A model generated the notes under the pieces. That model saw nothing but the letters and a program-made list of their open reading frames with translations. It had not been told where the DNA came from and ran no database searches. From Clostridiales bacterium (GTDB lineage Bacteria > Bacillota_A > Clostridia > Tissierellales > Sedimentibacteraceae): DNA of 5,074 nucleotides. Made by a program: the position numbers and the translations under genes. Positions within the stretch are counted from its first letter, which is position 1. Each line of letters opens with the position of its first letter. The stretch covers positions 5,882-10,955 of the forward strand of contig DOON01000105.1 in the NCBI GenBank assembly GCA_003514865.1, in the 5' to 3' direction. Positions 1-5,074 of the stretch are shown here, piece by piece.

Positions 1-1
1 A

Positions 2-337
2 CAAAAATTGTTTTATTCAAAAACCGGACCCATTTACACAAAGACAAAGGATTCGTCGCCTACTAATTACTGCAAGAATGCAAATGTTAAGAATTCTCTC
101 ATAGCAAGCGGATGTACAATAGAAGGCACCGTCGAGAACAGCATTATATTCAGGGGAGTTCGTATCGGCAAAAATGCCGTTGTTAAAAATTCAATAATCA
201 TGCAGCATGGAGTTATAGGAGAAAATGCAAGACTTGATTCGATTATAACCGATACATATGCACAGGTAACAAATGACAGAGTTCTCTTGGGATATTCCAA
301 TTGCCCGTTTTTCATCAAAAAATTCTCAGTTGTGTAG
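2..337 (+). CDS. glgD: GlgD, glucose-1-phosphate adenylyltransferase regulatory-type subunit, C-terminal part only
   Basis: Only the last 111 codons are present; the gene begins before the window, so no start codon is assigned (the TTG at position 8 is an internal Leu codon). GlgD pairs with catalytic GlgC in Firmicutes ADP-glucose pyrophosphorylase, which makes ADP-glucose from glucose-1-phosphate and ATP in the cytoplasm. GlgD itself is generally regarded as non-catalytic or regulatory. The visible piece is the left-handed beta-helix tail, built of imperfect hexapeptide repeats such as VKNSLI, VENSII, VRIGKN and VVKNSIIMQ. The segment GPIYTKTKD...PTNY before the helix, the IIFRGVRIG and IIMQ wording, and the short tail ending in Val-Val fit GlgD better than GlgC. 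A full GlgD is about 370 residues, so roughly 30% is seen. The catalytic-type domain lies outside the window and cannot be checked. The TAG stop overlaps the glgA ribosome binding site. GlgC is the alternative call, less likely. Confidence 0.9.
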   Translation, partial: QKLFYSKTGPIYTKTKDSSPTNYCKNANVKNSLIASGCTIEGTVENSIIFRGVRIGKNAVVKNSIIMQHGVIGENARLDSIITDTYAQVTNDRVLLGYSNCPFFIKKFSVV

Positions 338-343
338 GAGGAG
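336..343 (+). promoter_or_regulatory. Ribosome binding site of glgA, overlapping the glgD stop
   Basis: AGGAGGAG begins at the last two bases of the glgD TAG stop (335-337) and ends 2 nt before the ATG at 346. The strong core AGGAGG (336-341) leaves 4 nt to that ATG, which is short but usable, and 13 nt to the next in-frame ATG at 355, which is long. Because the stop codon is part of the site, ribosomes finishing glgD land on the glgA initiation region, suggesting translational coupling (inference). Confidence 0.8.
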
Positions 344-345
344 AA

Positions 346-1773
346 ATGAATAAAATGAAGGTTCTTTTCGCGGCATCCGAAGCCGCTCCATTTATTACAA
401 CAGGTGGACTGGGAGAAGTGGCAGGCTCACTTCCCCAGGCCTTAAAATCAAAATACGGAAATGACATGGATATAAGAGTAATTCTCCCCCTTTACCAAAG
501 CATTGCCGAAAGAAACGGATTTGAGTTTGTAGGCAAGACAACTGTACCTTTGGCATGGAGGCAGCAATACTGTGGAGTATTTAAAAAAACCGTAAATGAT
601 GTTACATATTATTTTATAGACAATGAATACTATTTTAAAAGAAATGATTGCTACGGTCATTTTGATGATGGTGAACGATTTGCCTTTTTCTCAAAAGCTG
701 TCCTGTTTATTCTGCCTATGCTCGGATTTATCCCAGATATAATACACTCCAACGACTGGCAGACAGCCCTTGTCCCTGTTTACCTTAAGACCATTTATTC
801 AAGCTCTGCTGATTACAATAATATAAAGACAGTTTTTACAATCCACAACATAGAATACCAAGGAATTTACGACATGGGCATGTCTGAGGACGTGTTTGGC
901 ATTTACGGAAATGAAAAATCAATTGTAGAATTTAACGGTTCTATAAACCTGCTGAAGGGTGCATTGGAAACCTGCAGCATTATAAGCACCGTAAGTGAGA
1001 GCTATTCAAGAGAGATACTTGACGATTACTATGCTCATGGTCTTGCTTCAATAATAAATAAAAATGTACATAAGGTTAAAGGAATTTTAAACGGAATTGA
1101 TACAGATGTTTACAATCCTGAAACAGATGCTGCATTATTTGAAAATTACAATGTAAATAAAATTCAGAACAAATATGCAAATAAAACAAGTCTTCAGCTA
1201 TTAGCAAATTTGCCCCAGGATGAAAATGTTCCTGTTATTGCTGTGATTTCAAGGCTCGTTAAGCACAAGGGTTTCGATCTTATAATAAACGGAATCGAGG
1301 AAATACTGAAGGAAAAGGTGCAGTTTATAATTCTTGGAAAAGGCGACCGAAACTATGAGTTGCGTTTCAAGGCTCTTCAGGATATCTACCACGATAAAAT
1401 TGCCGTAAGAATAGATTTTAATCCCGATCTTGCCAGAAAGCTATATGCCGGTGCAGATTTTCTTTTAATGCCGTCTATAAGCGAGCCCTGCGGAATTGCA
1501 CAGATGATTGCTTCCCGTTATGGCACCATTCCCATTGTCAGAGAAACAGGCGGACTTAAGGATTCAATAAAGGATTGCGGCTTTGGCTCCGGAAACGGTT
1601 TTACATTCTATAACCAAACTCCTCAGGAGTTAGCAGATACAGTCAGAAGAGCTCTGCGGGTTTATGAGGACGAAGAAAATTTCAGAAAACTTGTAGAGAC
1701 TGTCATGTCTGTGGATTTCAGCTGGGAAAAATCTGCTGAAAAATATCATGATATGTATGAAGATACAATATAG
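346..1773 (+). CDS. glgA: Glycogen synthase GlgA (ADP-glucose type, GT5)
   Basis: This 475-residue protein, close to the 477 of E. coli GlgA, transfers glucose from ADP-glucose to the non-reducing end of an alpha-1,4-glucan in the cytoplasm. It has the two-Rossmann GT-B fold. The N-terminal GT5 half opens with VLFAASEAAPF and a glycine loop TTGGLGEV (residues 18-25). HSNDW (Asp137), FTIHNIEYQG (His167) and GILNGID (Asn249) match conserved E. coli positions. The C-terminal GT1-like half carries ISRLVKHKG (Arg303 and Lys308, phosphate contacts), SEPCG (Glu380, equivalent to E. coli Glu377) and RETGGL (401-404). The glycine loop is unusual: family KTGGL is TTGGL (Thr18) and the following conserved Asp is Glu24. 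All other signatures are intact, so an active enzyme is likely. The ATG at 346 is chosen for its AGGAGG; a TTG at 301 would overlap glgD without a site, and an ATG at 355 is possible but farther away. It sits 8 nt after glgD and 9 nt before glgP, in one operon. Confidence 0.96.
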   Translation: MNKMKVLFAASEAAPFITTGGLGEVAGSLPQALKSKYGNDMDIRVILPLYQSIAERNGFEFVGKTTVPLAWRQQYCGVFKKTVNDVTYYFIDNEYYFKRNDCYGHFDDGERFAFFSKAVLFILPMLGFIPDIIHSNDWQTALVPVYLKTIYSSSADYNNIKTVFTIHNIEYQGIYDMGMSEDVFGIYGNEKSIVEFNGSINLLKGALETCSIISTVSESYSREILDDYYAHGLASIINKNVHKVKGILNGIDTDVYNPETDAALFENYNVNKIQNKYANKTSLQLLANLPQDENVPVIAVISRLVKHKGFDLIINGIEEILKEKVQFIILGKGDRNYELRFKALQDIYHDKIAVRIDFNPDLARKLYAGADFLLMPSISEPCGIAQMIASRYGTIPIVRETGGLKDSIKDCGFGSGNGFTFYNQTPQELADTVRRALRVYEDEENFRKLVETVMSVDFSWEKSAEKYHDMYEDTI

Positions 1774-1776
1774 GAG
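1772..1776 (+). promoter_or_regulatory. Ribosome binding site of glgP, overlapping the glgA stop
   Basis: AGGAG starts at the last two bases of the glgA TAG stop (1771-1773) and lies 6 nt before the ATG at 1783, a good spacing. The TAGGAG arrangement repeats the glgD-glgA junction, so the same stop-to-start coupling probably applies here (inference). Confidence 0.8.
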
Positions 1777-1782
1777 AAAACA

Positions 1783-4209
1783 ATGTTGGAATCAAAAATA
1801 GATTCAAGGCTCATCAATTCACTTGTTGATGAGGAAATTTCACACTATTGGAATATAGCACCTGAAAGTGCTAACTCAAACCAAGTATACAGAGCCTTGT
1901 CCACTGTTATAAGAGATATACTTCTAGATAAGCGCAACCGCTTTATAAATGAGGCAGATAGAGACAACAGGAAGCAGGTATATTACATGTGCATGGAATT
2001 CCTGACGGGAAAATCTCTTAGAAATCATCTATGCAACCTGAATATAGAAAAGGAAGCCTCCGAAGCACTTAAAAAATACAACATTTCGTTAGATGAGCTT
2101 TATGATATTGAGAAGGACCCAGGGCTTGGAAACGGAGGCCTCGGAAGGCTTGCAGCCTGTTTTATGGATTCTCTTGCAACCCAGAACTATCCTGCAACCG
2201 GTTATTCTATAAAATACGAATTTGGTCTTTTTAAACAGAAAATCATTGACGGATGGCAGACGGAGCTTCCGGATGACTGGCTGAAAACATCCGATGTATG
2301 GCTTATTCCTAAAACAGAAGAGCGCGTAATCGTTAAATTTGACGGAAAAATCAGAGAAGAGTGGACTGAGGGAAGACTAAAAATTCATTACGATTATCCC
2401 ACAGAAATAGATGCCATTCCTTACGATATGTTTATATCCGGATTTGAAAGCAAGGGTGTGAGTCTCCTGAGGCTATGGGAATCAAGAAGTCTCCATTCCA
2501 TTGATATGAACCTGTTTTCACAGGGAGATTACATACGTGCCCTGTCTGAAGATTCCATGGCCGAGGCCATATCAAAAGTATTGTATCCTGCCGATAACCA
2601 CAACGAGGGAAAAATCCTCAGGCTTAAGCAGCAATACTTTCTCGTTTCAGCCTCTGCCCAGGATATTGTTCGCAAGCATCTGAGAAAATACCGCACTATT
2701 GACAATTTCAGCGAAAAGGCTGCAATTCACATCAATGACACTCATCCTGCCCTCATTGTGCCTGAGCTCATGCGTATTTTTATGGACGATTATAATTATT
2801 CGTGGGAACACGCATGGAAAATAGTGTCTGAGACGGTTTCATACACTAACCACACTGTACTGACCGAAGCACTGGAAACCTTTGATATTGATATTATAAA
2901 AAATAAGCTTCCAAGAATTTATATCATAATAGCCGAAATAAACCGACGTTTTTTAGAGGAGGCTACATACAAGTACTGCGGTGACTGGAACAGGGCTCTG
3001 CAAATGTCAATATTCGGATATGAAAAAATAAATATGGCCAATCTTTGTATTATAGGAAGCCACTCCGTGAACGGTATTGCCAGTCTTCACACAGACATAC
3101 TCAAGAGGACCGTATTCAAAAATTTCTATGAATACAGTCCACATAAATTCCTTAATGTAACAAACGGCATAACACCAAGGCGATGGCTAAACCAAGCTAA
3201 TCCAATGCTTAAGAATCTGCTGGATGAGCTGCTTGGAACATCATATAGCTTCAATGCGGACAGATTATCCGATCTGAAAGAATATGTAAACGACAAAAAT
3301 GTATTGGATGAGTTAGAAAAAATAAAATACAGCAATAAAAAACGCCTTGCTGAATATGTCATGAAAGATAGTCGCAACATTCTTAACATTGATTCAATAT
3401 TTGATGTTCAGGCGAAAAGGCTTCACGAATATAAGAGACAGCTTTTAAACGCTCTCAGAATTATAAGCCTGATTATTGATATAAATGAAGGAAACACAGT
3501 CAATATAGTACCTGAGACCTTTATATTTGCAGCAAAGGCCGCTCCGGGATACTTTCGTGCAAAAGAAATAATTCAACTAATATATTCTTTAAGTGATTAC
3601 ATAAATAAAAACACCTTTATAAAGAAATATATAAATGTTGTATTTTTAGAAAATTATTCTGTATCACTGGCGGAACTGCTGATTCCCGCGGGTGAGCTCA
3701 GCGAACAAATTTCACTGGCAGGAAAGGAAGCAAGTGGAACAGGCAATATGAAGTTCATGCTGAACGGTGCCCTTACAATAGGGACCTATGACGGTGCCAA
3801 TGTTGAAATGATTAGCCAGGTTGGAGAGGAAAATTTCTTCCTGTTTGGTATGAAGGACTACGAAGTCGAAAATTTATGGAGTCGCGGCTACTCTTCAATC
3901 CAATATTATCAGAAAAGTATCAAGCTGCGAAAAATAATAGACTTTCTGAACAAGGGCTTCGGCGGAAAAACCTTTGAGTCCATAAGCAAGTACTTAATAG
4001 GCGGAGATACGGTGGGTGATCCATATATGTGCTTTGCGGACTTCGACAGCTATATTGAGGTTCACGACAAAGCATCATCTTTATACTTCAGCGATAAGAT
4101 TAAATGGAATCAGATGTCCTTAATGAATATTGCATGCTCAGGAATATTTTCTTCCGACAGAACAATAAGAGAATATGCTGATAAAATATGGCACATAAAG
4201 CCCGTATAA
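1783..4209 (+). CDS. glgP: Glycogen phosphorylase GlgP (GT35, PLP-dependent)
   Basis: This 808-residue cytoplasmic enzyme, the normal length for bacterial phosphorylases, uses phosphate to release glucose-1-phosphate from the ends of alpha-1,4-glucan chains. Family blocks run in order: DPGLGNGGLGRLAACFMDS (112-130), INDTHPAL (317-324), YTNHTVLTEALE (354-365), VTNGITPRRWL (459-469), DVQAKRLHEYKRQ (541-553), FLENYSVSLAELLIPAGE (621-638), then the PLP-lysine block EASGTGNMKFMLNGAL (649-664). Lys657 is the expected Schiff-base lysine, and GTYDGANVEM follows. All landmarks I can recall are present and the frame is uninterrupted. Starting at about the bacterial core, it shows no sign of the phosphorylatable N-terminal extension of animal phosphorylase. 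The ATG at 1783 has AGGAG 6 nt upstream. It follows glgA by 9 nt, so synthesis and breakdown enzymes share one transcript. Maltodextrin phosphorylase (MalP) is the same family and cannot be excluded by motifs, but the glg context favours GlgP. Confidence 0.96.
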   Translation: MLESKIDSRLINSLVDEEISHYWNIAPESANSNQVYRALSTVIRDILLDKRNRFINEADRDNRKQVYYMCMEFLTGKSLRNHLCNLNIEKEASEALKKYNISLDELYDIEKDPGLGNGGLGRLAACFMDSLATQNYPATGYSIKYEFGLFKQKIIDGWQTELPDDWLKTSDVWLIPKTEERVIVKFDGKIREEWTEGRLKIHYDYPTEIDAIPYDMFISGFESKGVSLLRLWESRSLHSIDMNLFSQGDYIRALSEDSMAEAISKVLYPADNHNEGKILRLKQQYFLVSASAQDIVRKHLRKYRTIDNFSEKAAIHINDTHPALIVPELMRIFMDDYNYSWEHAWKIVSETVSYTNHTVLTEALETFDIDIIKNKLPRIYIIIAEINRRFLEEATYKYCGDWNRALQMSIFGYEKINMANLCIIGSHSVNGIASLHTDILKRTVFKNFYEYSPHKFLNVTNGITPRRWLNQANPMLKNLLDELLGTSYSFNADRLSDLKEYVNDKNVLDELEKIKYSNKKRLAEYVMKDSRNILNIDSIFDVQAKRLHEYKRQLLNALRIISLIIDINEGNTVNIVPETFIFAAKAAPGYFRAKEIIQLIYSLSDYINKNTFIKKYINVVFLENYSVSLAELLIPAGELSEQISLAGKEASGTGNMKFMLNGALTIGTYDGANVEMISQVGEENFFLFGMKDYEVENLWSRGYSSIQYYQKSIKLRKIIDFLNKGFGGKTFESISKYLIGGDTVGDPYMCFADFDSYIEVHDKASSLYFSDKIKWNQMSLMNIACSGIFSSDRTIREYADKIWHIKPV

Positions 4210-4219
4210 TCAAACATAC

Positions 4220-4251
4220 AGGGATGCGGAGTAAACCGCATCCTTTATATT
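4220..4251 (+). terminator. Hairpin between glgP and the GH13 gene: weak intrinsic terminator or attenuator
   Basis: GGATGCGG (4222-4229) and CCGCATCC (4236-4243) form a perfect 8-bp GC-rich stem around the 6-nt loop AGTAAA. A G-U pair (4221/4244) and an A-U pair (4220/4245) extend it to 10 bp. The hairpin starts 10 nt after the glgP stop. The 3' side is T-rich but broken (TTTATATT, then AATTATAT) instead of a clean run of T, so termination is probably partial. It could instead be an mRNA-stabilising 3' end or processing hairpin. On the opposite strand no T tract follows it. Confidence 0.6.
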
Positions 4252-4266
4252 AATTATATGAATACA

Positions 4267-4272
4267 AGAGGT
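4267..4272 (+). promoter_or_regulatory. Ribosome binding site of the GH13 gene
   Basis: AGAGGT contains GAGGT (4268-4272), a five-base match to the anti-Shine-Dalgarno, ending 4 nt before the ATG at 4277. It is weaker than the sites of glgA and glgP. It supports the upstream ATG over a second in-frame ATG at 4331, which has a stronger-looking AGGAGG. Confidence 0.6.
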
Positions 4273-4276
4273 CACT

Positions 4277-5074
4277 ATGTATATATTTGACAATCAATCC
4301 GAGTTTCACAGATATCCTCAAGGAGGGATCATGTGCGGACATGAAATTCAGCTTAAGATATATGTTAAAAAAAGCTCAACCTTAGTTCCCTCCATACTCA
4401 TTGAAAAAAGAGACAATTATGATAGTATATTTTACAATGAAATTCCAATGAAATGGACAGGAACAGAAAAAGGGTATGATTTATATGCCTGCCTTTTTAC
4501 AATTAATAAAGAGGGATATTATTTTTATTCTTTTGTTTTGAAAGATAATCCGGCAGATAAAAGTATGTTTGAATCCAAACACATCAGCTCATCTCAAAAA
4601 TATGAGTTGCTCATATACAGCACGGATTATTCTACACCCAAATGGATAAGTGGAGGCATAATTTATCATATTTTTGTTGACCGATTTTACGGAACCACCA
4701 CCCTTAAGAAACCTCACCCCACAAATTCTGCTATAGAAATAAGAAATGATTGGGGTGGAACTCCTCACTATCTTCCCGATGAAAACGGTAAAATTAAAAA
4801 TAACGACTTCTTTGGAGGAAATTTGAAGGGCATAGAGGAAAAACTTCCTTATTTATCGGAGCTCGGGGTAACAGTGCTTTACCTTTCTCCCATATTCGAC
4901 GCCTACTCAAATCACAAATATGACACGGGCGATTATTTTACAATTGACCCCATGTTCGGAGACGAAAACTCCCTTACAGATTTGTGCTCACATGCAGAAA
5001 AATTCGGAATACATATAATTTTAGATGGTGTTTTCAGCCACACTGGATCAGATAGCATTTATTTCAATAAATAT
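4277..5074 (+). CDS. GH13 alpha-amylase / neopullulanase-like glucan hydrolase, N-terminal part (runs off the window)
   Basis: The first 266 codons are open to the window edge with no stop. The product should hydrolyse alpha-glucans such as glycogen, maltodextrin or pullulan; the exact specificity cannot be read from this piece. Residues 1 to about 118 look like the beta-sandwich N-terminal domain of neopullulanase-type GH13 proteins. The (beta/alpha)8 barrel begins at TPKWISGGIIYHIFVDRF (120-137) and continues with NDFFGGNLKGI (176-186), GVTVLYLSPIF (197-207), SNHKYDTGDY (211-220), IDPMFGDE (223-230) and conserved region I as LDGVFSHTGSDS (249-260). Region I has Ser where many relatives have Asn before the His. 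The catalytic Asp, Glu and Asp of regions II-IV lie beyond the window. The N-terminus is polar (MYIFDNQSEFHRYP), with no signal peptide, so a cytoplasmic role on stored glycogen or imported dextrins is inferred. The ATG at 4277 is preferred because FHRYPQGG resembles the conserved start of this domain. It lies 67 bp after glgP, beyond a hairpin. Confidence 0.9.
   Translation, partial: MYIFDNQSEFHRYPQGGIMCGHEIQLKIYVKKSSTLVPSILIEKRDNYDSIFYNEIPMKWTGTEKGYDLYACLFTINKEGYYFYSFVLKDNPADKSMFESKHISSSQKYELLIYSTDYSTPKWISGGIIYHIFVDRFYGTTTLKKPHPTNSAIEIRNDWGGTPHYLPDENGKIKNNDFFGGNLKGIEEKLPYLSELGVTVLYLSPIFDAYSNHKYDTGDYFTIDPMFGDENSLTDLCSHAEKFGIHIILDGVFSHTGSDSIYFNKY

Noticed and set aside
67..318. Minus-strand open frame opposite the glgD tail
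   Set aside because: It mirrors a well-conserved coding region, its product resembles no family I recognise, and it lies fully inside glgD.
301..345. Upstream TTG extension of glgA by 15 codons
   Set aside because: It would overlap glgD by 37 nt and add residues without family similarity, whereas the ATG at 346 has AGGAGG in place and gives the usual GlgA N-terminus.
448..660. Minus-strand open frame opposite glgA
   Set aside because: It is a short antisense shadow of the conserved GT5 domain with no recognisable product.
2546..2571. Short inverted repeat ATGGCC/GGCCAT inside glgP
   Set aside because: The 6-bp arms with a 2-nt centre fall on conserved coding sequence (Met-Ala-Glu-Ala) and have no T tract or other sign of function.
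3126..3389. Minus-strand open frame opposite glgP
   Set aside because: It is antisense to a conserved phosphorylase region, and its Ser/Leu-rich product is typical of a shadow frame.
1783..4209. Small departures from the phosphorylase consensus, such as LPRIY for LPRH and GTYDGANVE for GTLDGANVE
   Set aside because: They lie at positions I recall as variable among Firmicutes phosphorylases, and the PLP lysine and phosphate-site blocks are intact, so there is no reason to suspect altered function.
4205..4210. TATAAT, a perfect -10 hexamer over the glgP stop codon
   Set aside because: No acceptable -35 hexamer lies 16-18 bp upstream (the region reads ATAAAATA), and a transcript from here would run at once into the hairpin. 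It is likely chance in AT-rich DNA.
4258..4290. Ten-codon leader open frame (ATG at 4258) overlapping the start of the GH13 gene
   Set aside because: It has no Shine-Dalgarno, and its length is expected by chance. No run of regulatory codons suggests attenuation.
4287..4292. TTGACA, a perfect -35 hexamer just inside the GH13 gene
   Set aside because: The best -10 at the right distance is only GATATC-like, and the hexamer is simply the Phe-Asp-Asn codons. A start here would miss the gene's own ATG.

Overview
This window is an ordinary glycogen (alpha-glucan) metabolism cluster on the + strand. It contains the 3' end of glgD, a complete glgA (glycogen synthase), a complete glgP (glycogen phosphorylase), and the 5' part of a GH13 alpha-amylase/neopullulanase-like gene that runs off the right edge. 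Almost the whole window is coding. The only gap longer than a ribosome binding site is the 67 bp between glgP and the GH13 gene.

The DNA looks AT-rich, with frequent ATA (Ile) and AGA (Arg) codons and purine-rich Shine-Dalgarno sequences. A GlgD subunit points to a low-GC Firmicute, because GlgC/GlgD two-subunit ADP-glucose pyrophosphorylases are typical of that group. My best guess is a member of the class Clostridia, perhaps a polysaccharide-degrading anaerobe of the Ruminiclostridium/Oscillospiraceae kind. This is recognition from memory, not a database match.

Layout: positions 2-337 hold the C-terminal left-handed beta-helix of GlgD. Positions 346-1773 hold glgA. Positions 1783-4209 hold glgP. 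A 10-bp hairpin with a weak T tract lies at about 4220-4251. Positions 4277-5074 hold the GH13 gene, incomplete. The glgD-glgA and glgA-glgP gaps are 8 and 9 nt, and in both the TAG stop is part of the next gene's Shine-Dalgarno, so the three genes are very likely co-transcribed and translationally coupled. The GH13 gene is probably in the same unit, possibly at reduced level because of the hairpin.

How the genes work together: GlgD, with a GlgC presumably encoded just upstream, supplies ADP-glucose. GlgA extends alpha-1,4-glucan chains with it. GlgP shortens the chains to glucose-1-phosphate. The GH13 enzyme, which shows no signal peptide, could trim the branched or short dextrins left inside the cell. 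No branching enzyme gene is seen here.

I found no new system. The most notable point is that GlgA departs from its N-terminal substrate-binding signature at two places: Lys to Thr in KTGGL, and the following conserved Asp to Glu. Lesser points are the hairpin before the GH13 gene and a strong internal Shine-Dalgarno/ATG inside that gene.
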